DNA from: a bacterium
GTDB lineage: Bacteria; Eremiobacterota; Eremiobacteria; Baltobacterales; Baltobacteraceae
NCBI GenBank assembly: GCA_021784715.1
Contig: JAJYHP010000009.1
Coordinates: forward strand, 1 to 14,398
Length of the DNA: 14,398 bases
Direction: 5' to 3'
Part shown: piece after piece, positions 1 to 7,847 of the stretch
Layout of the letters: each line of letters opens with the position of its first letter
Numbering within the stretch: position 1 is the first letter of the stretch
Program-made: the position numbers and the translations under genes
Notes under the pieces: model-generated
The model's input: only the letters and a program-made list of their open reading frames with translations
The model's database searches: none
Told to the model about the DNA's origin: nothing

Positions 1-698
1 GCGTTCGCTACCCGGTGCTCGTGCCCAATATGCGCGGCTACGAACGCGCGCGTGCCGTCGGCGTGCGCGAGATCGCCGTGTTCACCGCGGCCTCCGAACG
101 GTTTACGGAGCGGAATATCCGCATGAGCATCGACGAATCGATCGCCACATTCCGCGAAGTCGTGCGTAACGCCAAGGCCGACGGGTTGCGCGTGCGCGGT
201 TACGTTTCGACGGCGTTCGGCTCCCCTTTCGGCGACGAGGTACGACCGCAAAAAGTCGTGGAGGTCGCCGCCTCGCTTCTAGATCTCGGCTGCGACGAGT
301 TATCGATTGGGGACACGATCGGCGTCGGCGTGCCCAGCCAAGTTGAGGAGCTCGTTCCTTTGTTGGCCGCTCGGATTCCGCTCGACCTCATCGCCATGCA
401 CTTTCACGATACGCGCGGAACCGCGCTGGCCAATGTATACGCCGCGTTGGGCTGCGGCATTTCGATATTCGATTCCAGTAGCGGCGGCCTCGGGGGCTGC
501 CCCTACGCACCCGGGGCGACGGGAAATCTCGGCACCGAGGATCTGCTCTATCTACTCGCCTCTATGGGCATCGAGACGGGCGTCGACCTCGCGCGCGTCC
601 GCGCTGCTTCGCGTTTTATCGCACGCGAACTCGGACACGCATTAACCAGCAAAGCCTACACCGCAATGGAGGCGCACGATGCCCTACTCTCAGGCTAA
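1..698 (+). CDS. mvaB: Hydroxymethylglutaryl-CoA lyase (HMG-CoA lyase family), 3' part
   Basis: This is the C-terminal part of an enzyme that cleaves 3-hydroxy-3-methylglutaryl-CoA to acetyl-CoA and acetoacetate, the last step of leucine breakdown, in the cytoplasm. The frame is already open at base 3 (reading VRYPVLVPN), so the GTG at 15 is internal and the 5' end lies outside the window. Family marks are visible: the metal-binding HxH in MHFHDTRGTALAN, the glycine-rich active-site loop GGLGGCPYAPGATGN containing the catalytic cysteine, and the Asn metal ligand in GATGN. The N-terminal Arg-Asp catalytic pair would lie upstream and cannot be checked. The stop overlaps the next gene by 20 bases, which suggests co-transcription. 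A related HMGL-like lyase is possible, but the cysteine loop favours true HMG-CoA lyase. Confidence 0.9.
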   Translation, partial: VRYPVLVPNMRGYERARAVGVREIAVFTAASERFTERNIRMSIDESIATFREVVRNAKADGLRVRGYVSTAFGSPFGDEVRPQKVVEVAASLLDLGCDELSIGDTIGVGVPSQVEELVPLLAARIPLDLIAMHFHDTRGTALANVYAALGCGISIFDSSSGGLGGCPYAPGATGNLGTEDLLYLLASMGIETGVDLARVRAASRFIARELGHALTSKAYTAMEAHDALLSG

Positions 699-1884
699 TG
701 CGGCGCAGAAACCAGAACGATTTCGTGTCGGCGTTTTTTACGACGGAACGCTCGCCGAAGCGCGACGCAACGTCGACGTTACGATCGCCGATGGACGCAT
801 CCTCTCGGTTGCAGAGGGCGCAGCCGGAGATGACGGGCTTCGGAGAGTTCCGTGTATGACGCCGGGGCTTACCAACGCGCACGTTCATCTCGAGGCGAGC
901 GGCGAAGCCGCATCGCAGGATGCGTGGTCGCGCAGTTCTCCGAACGAACGCGTGATCGCAGCGGTTCAAAACGCGCGTAAATCTCTCTACGCCGGCGTAA
1001 CGAGCGTTCGTGACGTCGGTTGTTCCGGGGGCAGCGCGATGAGCGTGGCGGCCGGCATCGCCGAGGGGAAAATCGAGGGGCCGCGTATCTCGGCTGCAGG
1101 TGCGGTTATCTGCATGACCGGCGGGCACGGCTGGTTTCTCGGACGCCAGGTGGATTCACCGTGGGAGGCGCGCAAGGCGGTGCGCGAACAGTTGCTCGCC
1201 GGAGCGACCTGCATCAAATTTATCGCAACCGGCGGCGTTCTCACGCACGGAGCCGTTCCCGGAAACGCGCAACTAACGCCCGACGAACTTCATGCCGGCG
1301 TCGATGAAGCGCACCGGCATGGCCTGCGATGCGCGGCGCACGCCATCGGAACCGAAGGCATCAAAAATGCTCTTCGCGCCGGAATCGATTCGATCGAGCA
1401 CGGACATATGCTCGACGACGAAGCAATCGAACTCTTCAAAAAGAACGACGCCTATCTCGTACCGACGCTTACCGCCCCGACCTGTATCCTCGAGCATGCC
1501 GAGGACGGCAAACAGCCGGCCTGGGCGCTCGAAAAAGCTCGCATCGTTGCGCGCGAGATGCAAGTGAATATCGCGCGCGCCTATCGCGCCGGGGTGAAAA
1601 TCGCCGGCGGCTCGGACGCCGGAACGCCGTATAACTTTCACGACCGCTACGCCTACGAGATCGAGTTGATGCATCGCTTGTTGGGTATGAGCCCACAAGA
1701 AGCGCTCCACGCGGCAACAGCAGTTGCATCCGAGCTGGTCGGCCTCACCAGCGGAACGCTCGCGCCGGGCGAACCCGCCGACCTACTCTTTCTCGAACGC
1801 GATATCGCCGAAGATCTCGCGACCCTCTATCGCCCGCTCGCGGTTATGAAGAACGGATCGCGGATCTTCGACCGTGCCGGGTAG
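679..1884 (+). CDS. Metal-dependent amidohydrolase (imidazolonepropionase/prolidase-like)
   Basis: A 401-residue cytoplasmic hydrolase of the amidohydrolase superfamily, a metal-dependent TIM barrel acting on C-N bonds of cyclic amides or dipeptides. The whole metal centre is visible: HxH in TNAHVHLE (His68, His70), Lys180 in TCIKFIATGG, His221 in CAAHAIG, His241 in SIEHGH, and Asp313 in GGSDAGTP. The N-terminal small beta domain (about 15-60) and its C-terminal return (about 360-400, with the typical PGEPADLL) are present, so the gene looks complete. The ATG at 679 is chosen because GGAGG at 668-672 sits 6 bases before it. No signal peptide is seen. It overlaps the lyase upstream and the glycosyltransferase downstream. 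The substrate cannot be told from sequence; annotated relatives include Xaa-Pro dipeptidases and imidazolonepropionase-like enzymes. Confidence 0.88.
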   Translation: MPYSQANAAQKPERFRVGVFYDGTLAEARRNVDVTIADGRILSVAEGAAGDDGLRRVPCMTPGLTNAHVHLEASGEAASQDAWSRSSPNERVIAAVQNARKSLYAGVTSVRDVGCSGGSAMSVAAGIAEGKIEGPRISAAGAVICMTGGHGWFLGRQVDSPWEARKAVREQLLAGATCIKFIATGGVLTHGAVPGNAQLTPDELHAGVDEAHRHGLRCAAHAIGTEGIKNALRAGIDSIEHGHMLDDEAIELFKKNDAYLVPTLTAPTCILEHAEDGKQPAWALEKARIVAREMQVNIARAYRAGVKIAGGSDAGTPYNFHDRYAYEIELMHRLLGMSPQEALHAATAVASELVGLTSGTLAPGEPADLLFLERDIAEDLATLYRPLAVMKNGSRIFDRAG

Positions 1885-3034
1885 CGCCGAAGGTCTGCAG
1901 GGCCTTCGCCTCGCGGTATTGGCGCCGATCGCGTGGCCGGTTCCGCCGCCGGGCTACGGCCCATGGGAGCAGATCTCGTATAACATCGCCAGCGGAATGC
2001 GAGCACGCGGCCTCGATGTGACGCTCTACGCTTCGGGAAATTCGCATTTCGACGGCCGCCTGCGGAGCGTCGTTCCGGTTTCGCTCAATGAAGATCGCGC
2101 GCTCGACGGTAATGTTTTCGATGCGATGCATATCGGTAAACTCTTCGAGGAGGCCGATCGCTACGATCTCATTCATAACAATTTCGATTGGAAGCCGATG
2201 ACCTATGCATTGGCACGCCCGACGCCACCGCTGGTGACGACGATTCACGGCTTCTCACAACCGCAGATTCTTGCAGCGTACTATGCTTGCGCGTACCGCA
2301 GCTTCTTCACATCGATCAGCGATGCCGACCGCGACCCGGGGCTCCGTTATCTCGGCACAACCTACAACGGTATCGACGCTACCTCGTTTACTTTTCGCGC
2401 AGATCCCGGCGAGTATCTCCTCTTCATCGGTCGCTTCCATCCGGAAAAAGGCACGCACCTCGCCATCGAAATTGCAAAGCGCGCGGGTATGCGCATCAAG
2501 CTCGCCGGCATTCCGCATGACGAACGCTACTTCGACGAGCTCGTTGCCCCGCATATCGACGGCGATGCCGTCGAGTACCTCGGCGAGGTGCGTGGTTCGC
2601 ATCGCGACGAAGTGCTGGGAGGCGCATTGGCGCTCGTGCACATGACGACGCGGCCCGAACGCTTTGGGCTCACGTTAGTCGAGGCGATGGCTTGCGGCAC
2701 GCCCGTGCTCGGCGCACGCATGGGCTCGATCCCCGAGATCGTCGTCGACGGGTTGACCGGGATTCTCTGCGACGATATCGAGGCGGCAGTTGACGCGGTT
2801 CCTCGCCTCGCCTCGCTCGATCGCGCCGCCTGCCGCAGACACGTCGAGCAGAACTTCAGCATCGAACGCATGGTCGATCGCTATCTCGACGCCTATCGCA
2901 TCGCGCTTCGCGAGCGCTTGCCCGGCGCGCCGAGCGCATCGGAAACAGCGGCGCGAGAGCACGACTGGTGGGATCGCCCGATGGCGTTCACCGATATTCC
3001 GGAGCGCCCGCGTTCGCTGCGTTTTTCCGAGTAG
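1874..3034 (+). CDS. Glycosyltransferase family 4 (GT-B fold)
   Basis: A 386-residue retaining GT4 glycosyltransferase that moves a sugar from an activated nucleotide donor. The N-terminal acceptor domain starts with LRLAVLAPIAWPVPPPGYG and a glycine-rich loop (about 11-35). The C-terminal donor domain begins near residue 180 with YLLFIGRFHPEKG, which holds the phosphate-contacting Arg187 and Lys192. The E-x7-E motif is intact (Glu262 and Glu270 in PERFGLTLVEA) and is followed by CGTPVLGARMGSIPEIV. There are no membrane segments or signal peptide. The start is the GTG at 1874, overlapping the amidohydrolase stop by 11 bases; no strong ribosome site is seen, so translational coupling is likely. 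The last 40 or so residues are a charged tail outside the core fold. Donor and acceptor are unknown. Confidence 0.87.
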   Translation: MPGSAEGLQGLRLAVLAPIAWPVPPPGYGPWEQISYNIASGMRARGLDVTLYASGNSHFDGRLRSVVPVSLNEDRALDGNVFDAMHIGKLFEEADRYDLIHNNFDWKPMTYALARPTPPLVTTIHGFSQPQILAAYYACAYRSFFTSISDADRDPGLRYLGTTYNGIDATSFTFRADPGEYLLFIGRFHPEKGTHLAIEIAKRAGMRIKLAGIPHDERYFDELVAPHIDGDAVEYLGEVRGSHRDEVLGGALALVHMTTRPERFGLTLVEAMACGTPVLGARMGSIPEIVVDGLTGILCDDIEAAVDAVPRLASLDRAACRRHVEQNFSIERMVDRYLDAYRIALRERLPGAPSASETAAREHDWWDRPMAFTDIPERPRSLRFSE

Positions 3035-3087
3035 CCGCGTCGTTGTCGCGCCCTATTCGGGCGGGCCACTCGGGCGCTCCGTCGCGC

Positions 3088-4221
3088 CTACGGGAGCCAG
3101 CGCAAGCGCCCGTGCGCGCCGCGTGCGCGCTTAATGGCAGCCTCATCGACGGGTCCGTCGACGATTGCCGTCACGTGCCCCATTTTGCGTCGCGCGACGG
3201 CGTGATGCTTGCCGTACATGTGCAGCACGATACTGGGATCGGCGAGCATCTCGTCGACTCCGCCCAGCGTGTCGCCCTTGCCGGCGCCCAGGATGTTGAG
3301 CATGATCGCGTTGGCGAAGAGGTGCGGCGGCGAGAGCGGCAAATCGCAGATCGCACGGACGTGCTGTTCGTACTGCGAGCACGGCGTAACGTCGATCGTG
3401 TAGTGACCGCTATTATGCGGACGCGGTGCGATCTCGTTCACGAGCAGATCGTTCCGTTCGTTGAGAAAAAACTCGACGCAATACGTCCCGACGATGCCGA
3501 GCTTCCGCCCGATCGTGGTCGCCATTTCCGCAGCTCGGAGTGCCAAATCCGCTTTTATGCGAGCGGGCGCGATCGTCATCGAAAGAATCCCTCGATCGTG
3601 GGAATTCTCGGCGACCGGATACGTAACGACCTGGTCCTGCGCGTTGCGCGTTGCGATGACGGAGAGTTCTTTTACGAAGTAAATCAGGCGCTCGAAAATC
3701 ATCGTCGCCCCTTTGCCGGCGGCAAATGCCGCTTGCGCCGCCTCGAGTGAATCGACGCGCCACTGCCCTTTCCCGTCGTAGCCGCCACGCACCGTCTTCA
3801 TGATCGCGGGAAAGCCGACCATCATCGCCGCCTCCGAGAGGTCGCCGATGCGCTCGATTTTGGCGAAATCGGCGGTGGGGATTCCGCATTCGCGAACGAA
3901 CGATTTTTCGAGGAGGCGATCCTGCGTTATCCGCAGGACGGAGCTTCCCGGCGTCACCCGAAAACCGGCGGTTTCCAAAAATTCAATCGACGCAATCGAG
4001 ATATTTTCGAACTCGAAGGTGACGATATCGCTCTTCTTCCCCAACTCTTCGATCGCCGCGAGATCATCGTAGGACGCGACGATTTGCTCGTCGGCGACCT
4101 GGCCGCAGGGCGAATGTTCTTGCGGATCGAGAACCGTTACGTGGTAGCCCATGCGCTTGGCGTCGAGCGCAAACATCCGGCCGAGTTGGCCGCCGCCGAT
4201 AACCCCCAGACGATGCATCAT
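3088..4221 (-). CDS. purK: N5-carboxyaminoimidazole ribonucleotide synthase PurK
   Basis: A 377-residue ATP-grasp enzyme that uses ATP and bicarbonate to turn aminoimidazole ribonucleotide (AIR) into N5-CAIR in purine synthesis. The N-terminal nucleotide-binding start [10 protein letters not shown] (residues 7-16), the central ATP-binding loop [12 protein letters not shown] (143-154), and the closing [16 protein letters not shown] block (262-277) match the family. Length is normal. It follows purE, whose TGA stop overlaps its ATG as ATGA; a second Met directly after the first (4218) is an equally possible start. It converges on the glycosyltransferase gene with a 53-base gap that holds only a 5-bp stem (3049-3063), too weak to call a terminator. 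Confidence 0.96.
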   Translation of the reverse strand: MMHRLGVIGGGQLGRMFALDAKRMGYHVTVLDPQEHSPCGQVADEQIVASYDDLAAIEELGKKSDIVTFEFENISIASIEFLETAGFRVTPGSSVLRITQDRLLEKSFVRECGIPTADFAKIERIGDLSEAAMMVGFPAIMKTVRGGYDGKGQWRVDSLEAAQAAFAAGKGATMIFERLIYFVKELSVIATRNAQDQVVTYPVAENSHDRGILSMTIAPARIKADLALRAAEMATTIGRKLGIVGTYCVEFFLNERNDLLVNEIAPRPHNSGHYTIDVTPCSQYEQHVRAICDLPLSPPHLFANAIMLNILGAGKGDTLGGVDEMLADPSIVLHMYGKHHAVARRKMGHVTAIVDGPVDEAAIKRARGAHGRLRWLP

Positions 4222-4703
4222 TGCGGCGTACTCGCCGCCGCATCGCCATGCATGCGTGTAACGTAGGCGCGTAACGCATCGGCGACGCGCACGTCGTGCA
4301 GCGCTATCATCCGCGCGGCAAAGAGCGCCGCGTTGACGGCTCCGCCGATCGCCATCGTCGCGACCGGTACGCCAGGCGGCATCTGCACGATCGAGAGGAG
4401 CGAATCGATCCCGCGCAACGCTTTCGACTGCACCGGCACGCCGATGACCGGAAGCAGGGTTTTTGCGGCGATCATCCCGGGTAAGTGGGCGGCCCCGCCG
4501 GCCCCGGCGATGATGGCGCGGAGCCCGCGGTCGGCAGCGGCGGCGGCGTAGGAAAACATTTCATCGGGCATGCGATGAGCGGAGAGCACCTGCATTTCGC
4601 AGGGGATATGCAGTGCGACGAGCGTATCGTGTGCGGGAAGCATCGTCTCCCAATCGGATCGACTCCCCATGACGATACCGACGAGCGGCGGCGGGCTATC
4701 CAT
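4218..4703 (-). CDS. purE: N5-carboxyaminoimidazole ribonucleotide mutase PurE (class I)
   Basis: A 161-residue mutase that moves the carboxyl group of N5-CAIR to carbon 4, giving CAIR; it is the partner of the PurK encoded immediately downstream. Visible marks are [10 protein letters not shown] (9-18), the SAHR block with the active-site histidine (41-44), [12 protein letters not shown] (67-78) and GVPVQSK (88-94). A long frame continues upstream to 4997, but those 98 residues are arginine/proline-rich shadow of the opposing gene. The first Met that gives a normal PurE N-terminus is at 4703. No clear ribosome site is seen before it. The 74-base gap to the divergent glycoside hydrolase gene must hold both promoters. 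Confidence 0.96.
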   Translation of the reverse strand: MDSPPPLVGIVMGSRSDWETMLPAHDTLVALHIPCEMQVLSAHRMPDEMFSYAAAAADRGLRAIIAGAGGAAHLPGMIAAKTLLPVIGVPVQSKALRGIDSLLSIVQMPPGVPVATMAIGGAVNAALFAARMIALHDVRVADALRAYVTRMHGDAAASTPQ

Positions 4704-4740
4704 ATAGCGCAGGCGTTTCGCGCCGAACCGGGGCGCAACC

Positions 4741-4759
4741 TCGCAGCGATGCGCTGCGA
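4741..4759. other. Perfect 8-bp inverted repeat with 3-base loop in the purE/hydrolase divergent gap
   Basis: Arms TCGCAGCG (4741-4748) and CGCTGCGA (4752-4759) flank the loop ATG. It ends 4 bases before the ribosome site GGAGGG (4763-4768) of the hydrolase gene. On the plus strand it would form a compact stem-loop in the 5' leader; as DNA it could be an operator. No regulator is assigned. Confidence 0.4.
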
Positions 4760-4777
4760 AACGGAGGGAATGAACCC

Positions 4778-5959
4778 ATGGAGAGATTTCGGCTCGGCGT
4801 GAATTATTGGCCCGCCCGCAGCGCGATGTATGCCTGGGAGCGCTTCGAGGCTGCCGATTGGCGTGCCGACATGGAGCGCATTGCCGCCCTCGGCTTGGAG
4901 GTCGTGCGCTTTTTCCTACGTTGGGAGAGCTTTCAGCCGGAGATCGATCGGATCGACGAAAGCGCACTCGCTCGTTTCGATGAGGCGATGGATGCAATCG
5001 AAGCGGCCGGGCTGCTCGCCATGCCGACGCTCTTCTGCGGTCACATGAGCGGCGTCAATTGGCTTCCGGCTTGGAGCCTCGACCCGAAAACCCCGCACGG
5101 GCGTTTTCGTACGATGACGCTCGCCGGCGAATCCCCGTACGGGATCGGGGATTTCTACGCCGACCCGCGGCTGCTCGAGGCACAGCGACTCTTCGCGCGC
5201 ACGATCGCCGACCGCGCCCGTGGCCGTCGCGCGCTTTGGTGCTGGGATCTCGGCAACGAGTTCTCCAACCTGCGCGAACCGCAGCGAGCCGAAGATGCAG
5301 CACGCTGGAGCGGCGCGCTCTCGGCAATTCTTGCCGAACGCTCCGGGGTAAGCGTCACCGGCGGCATTCACGGTGAAGATTTCGAACGCGATCGACATCT
5401 GCGCCCGTCGAGCATCTCCGCTCCATGGCGATTTGCGACGATGCACGGATACTCGGTCTATAGCGCGTTCGCGCGCGATCGCCTCGACGCCGAGGTCGTT
5501 CCGTATCTTTGCGAACTCGCGCGCTCCTTTACGGAAAAGCCGGTGCTCTTCTCCGAATTCGGCAACCCTGCGTGCGCGCCGAACGAAAAGCACCCGGAGC
5601 AAGCAAAACCTTTTGCCTGTCTTACCGAACGCGAGATGGCCGAGTATTGTATCGCGGTCGTCGATCGCTTGCAGAGTCGCGGCGCGCTCGGCGCGATGTG
5701 GTGGTGCTGGAGCGACTACGATGAAGCACTCGCCGCGCTTCCGCCGTTCGACCTCGCACCGCACGAATTTCGCTTCGGAATGGTGCGCGCGGACGGAACG
5801 TTAAAGCCCGTCGCGCATGCATTAGCGGCGCTCGCCGCGCGGGAGATGAGCGTGGTGCCGCAAACGCGCGCCCCGTTCGTCGACGAGACGGCCTTCTATG
5901 CCGCCATGCCGGGAGCGATCGCCGCAAATTACGAGCGATACATTACCGATGTCGCATAA
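4778..5959 (+). CDS. Glycoside hydrolase, GH5/cellulase-superfamily (endo-mannanase-like)
   Basis: A 393-residue TIM-barrel glycosidase of clan GH-A. It opens with [17 protein letters not shown], as in GH5/mannanase-type enzymes. The acid/base Glu151 lies in [10 protein letters not shown] at the end of strand 4. The nucleophile Glu250 lies in VLFSEFGNP at the end of strand 7. A Trp-rich strand-8 motif ([12 protein letters not shown]) closes the barrel. No signal peptide or lipobox is seen, so the enzyme is probably cytoplasmic and would act on imported or internal glycosides rather than on polymers outside. The start at 4778 has GGAGGG at 4763-4768. Its stop overlaps the start of the downstream dehydrogenase by 11 bases. 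The exact subfamily and substrate are unknown. Confidence 0.82.
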   Translation: MERFRLGVNYWPARSAMYAWERFEAADWRADMERIAALGLEVVRFFLRWESFQPEIDRIDESALARFDEAMDAIEAAGLLAMPTLFCGHMSGVNWLPAWSLDPKTPHGRFRTMTLAGESPYGIGDFYADPRLLEAQRLFARTIADRARGRRALWCWDLGNEFSNLREPQRAEDAARWSGALSAILAERSGVSVTGGIHGEDFERDRHLRPSSISAPWRFATMHGYSVYSAFARDRLDAEVVPYLCELARSFTEKPVLFSEFGNPACAPNEKHPEQAKPFACLTEREMAEYCIAVVDRLQSRGALGAMWWCWSDYDEALAALPPFDLAPHEFRFGMVRADGTLKPVAHALAALAAREMSVVPQTRAPFVDETAFYAAMPGAIAANYERYITDVA

Positions 5960-7073
5960 AGAGCGGCACGGCCTCATCGTTACCGGCGCAAGCAGCGGGA
6001 TCGGCCGTGCGATCGCCATGCTCGCAGCGGAGCGCGGATACGCGGTACTCGCCGTCGCTCGCCGCGCCGATCGCCTTAGAGCACTTGCATCGGAGATCGG
6101 CGATCGCACGCCGTTTGCAACGCTCGTTTGCGACGTCACCGCAGCAGATGCGCCCGAACGCATCGCTGCAGCGGCACGTGCCGCACTCCGGCGCGTCGAC
6201 GTGCTCTTCCATAACGCCGGTGCCGCGCGCGCCGGATACTTGTTGGAGCAGAGCGACGCCGCGCTGCGCGAACAATGGGAGCTCCATCTCGCCGGCCCGT
6301 TGCGTATCACGCGCACGCTACTACCAGATCTACGCGCTACCCACGGCACGATCGCCATGATGGGGTCGGGGCTCGCCGTCATGCCGATCCCGGGCTTCGG
6401 CGCGTACTGCGCGGCGAAGGCCGCCGTACGCGCGGCATGCACGCAACTGCGTCGCGAATTGCGCGGCGACGGCATCGCCGTCGCTTACTGCGACCCGGGC
6501 GTCGTTGCGACCGAGTTCTCCACCGCTTCGGGTACGGCGGCGCCGAAAGGAATGCGTCGCGCCGAACCGCAGCAGGTTGCGCGACGATTGCTCGACGGAG
6601 TCGAACAACGGCGCTCGCGAATCGACGCAAACCGCATGCAGCCGTTGTTGCTGGCTATCGGACGCGCCTTTCCCGGGCTCGCCGACGCGGCGATCGCGCG
6701 CATCGTCGACCGTACGCACGACCTGCCTGCGACCGAAGCGTTGCCGACGCTACCGGCTGCCGATGCGCAAGCGCAGCACGAGCAACCGGCGGCAACCGCT
6801 CTCGAAACGACGCTCGCACCGCTCGCGCGGCGCATGGAGCGCGCAAAGCTACCGTTCGCGTTTATCGCATCGCTCCTGCAACCCGGCGACACGATCGACC
6901 CGAACGAAGCCGCGATGCGCTGGGCGGGCATGCCGAACAAGAACGAGCGTACGCTGCTCGGCGAGCTCTTCGATGCGCTCGTGGAGGCGGGCTACCTCGA
7001 GCGGATCGATTCCCAGCGGCTGCGCGTGCTACGCGGGGCGGAGGCGCTTGAGCGCGACGGCGACGAAAAATAG
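5949..7073 (+). CDS. Short-chain dehydrogenase/reductase with a C-terminal extension
   Basis: A 374-residue protein whose first 200 or so residues are a classical SDR oxidoreductase. It has the NAD(P)-binding TGASSGIG (12-19), NAG (89-91), catalytic Ser140 in MMGSG, Tyr153 and Lys157 in the YxxxK of GAYCAAK, and PG at 183-184. Arg38-Arg39 after strand 2 suggests NADP(H). Classical SDRs are about 250 residues. Here roughly 120 more follow: a helical stretch, an Ala/Pro/Gln linker (about 265-290), and a charged module that resembles a small helical or winged-helix fold (about 290-360). The frame opens at 5898, but the Met at 5949, inside the end of the hydrolase gene, gives the proper SDR N-terminus; GAGCG at 5934-5938 is a weak ribosome site. 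The 3' end overlaps the metal permease gene on the other strand by 45 bases. Substrate unknown. Confidence 0.85.
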   Translation: MSHKERHGLIVTGASSGIGRAIAMLAAERGYAVLAVARRADRLRALASEIGDRTPFATLVCDVTAADAPERIAAAARAALRRVDVLFHNAGAARAGYLLEQSDAALREQWELHLAGPLRITRTLLPDLRATHGTIAMMGSGLAVMPIPGFGAYCAAKAAVRAACTQLRRELRGDGIAVAYCDPGVVATEFSTASGTAAPKGMRRAEPQQVARRLLDGVEQRRSRIDANRMQPLLLAIGRAFPGLADAAIARIVDRTHDLPATEALPTLPAADAQAQHEQPAATALETTLAPLARRMERAKLPFAFIASLLQPGDTIDPNEAAMRWAGMPNKNERTLLGELFDALVEAGYLERIDSQRLRVLRGAEALERDGDEK

Positions 7074-7847
7074 CAGCGTCGCGACCAAGACGATCGTCGC
7101 GCCGCTCGAACTTCCGAGAAAATACGAGGCGTAGAGGCCGCCGACCGTGCTCGTAACGCCGAACGCCGCAGAAAGGAAGAGCATCGGCGTAAATCTCTTC
7201 GCGAGTTGATAGGCCGCCGCTGCGGGCGTTACGAGTAGCGCGGCGACCAAGACGATGCCGACCGATTGCAACGCGACGACGATGGTAAGCGCGAGCGCGA
7301 CGAGGAGGCCGTAGTCGAGCCATTTCACCGGAAGCCCCGCAGCCTCGGCGACGACCGGATCGAAAGAGGCAAAGAGCATATCGCGATAGGCGAGGATCGC
7401 AGCGATGAAGACGGCGGCGCCGACGACGACGATAAAGATGAGATCGCCGCGCGTGACCGAGAGAATATCGCCGAAGAGAAAGCTCTGCAGATCGAGCGTG
7501 TAACGCGTCTGCCGGCTCATGAGAAAGATACCGAGTGCGAAAGCGGCCGTAAAGAGCACGCCGATCGAGGTGTCGAGCGAGACCTTCCCCTTGCGATGCA
7601 CGAAGCCGATCCCGAGTGCCGTGAGGACGGCGACGACGGCGGCGCCGAGCTGATAATCGATATTCCGCAGATAGGCGATCACGATGCCGGCGAACGACGC
7701 ATGTGCGAGGCCGTCGCCGATAAACGCGAGTTTGCGCAGCACGACATAGGTGCCCATCATCGAACAGAGGATGCCGACAATCAGCGCGGCGACCAAAGCC
7801 CGCTGCATGAAGGAGTACGCGAATGGTGCCAGGAGAGCGTGCATCAT
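7029..7847 (-). CDS. Zinc/manganese-type ABC transporter permease (ZnuB/MntB family)
   Basis: A 272-residue integral membrane subunit of an ABC-3 family metal importer. Long hydrophobic helices span most of the protein, probably 8 or so. Typical family wording is visible near the N-terminus (GTYVVLRKLAFIGDGLAHAS) and in the coupling region (EAAGLPVKWLDYGL, then VGIVLVAALLVTPAAAAYQL). It is the last gene of the four-gene operon. Its ATG overlaps the ATPase stop as ATGA; a second Met at 7844 is an alternative start. Its 3' end runs 45 bases into the oppositely transcribed dehydrogenase gene. Zinc against manganese cannot be settled from the permease alone. Confidence 0.93.
   Translation of the reverse strand: MMHALLAPFAYSFMQRALVAALIVGILCSMMGTYVVLRKLAFIGDGLAHASFAGIVIAYLRNIDYQLGAAVVAVLTALGIGFVHRKGKVSLDTSIGVLFTAAFALGIFLMSRQTRYTLDLQSFLFGDILSVTRGDLIFIVVVGAAVFIAAILAYRDMLFASFDPVVAEAAGLPVKWLDYGLLVALALTIVVALQSVGIVLVAALLVTPAAAAYQLAKRFTPMLFLSAAFGVTSTVGGLYASYFLGSSSGATIVLVATLLFFVAVALKRLRPA

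Noticed and set aside
3049..3063. Terminator between the glycosyltransferase and purK genes
   Set aside because: The stem is only 5 bp (CGCCC/GGGCG) with no T-run on either strand.
2968..3750. A 260-residue plus-strand frame
   Set aside because: It overlaps the end of the glycosyltransferase and runs antisense to purK, whose motifs are unambiguous; the translation is Arg/Asp-rich shadow.
4704..4997. N-terminal 98-residue extension of PurE
   Set aside because: It is Arg/Pro/Ser-rich with no family similarity and lies opposite the hydrolase gene; PurE normally begins a few residues before the [10 protein letters not shown] motif.
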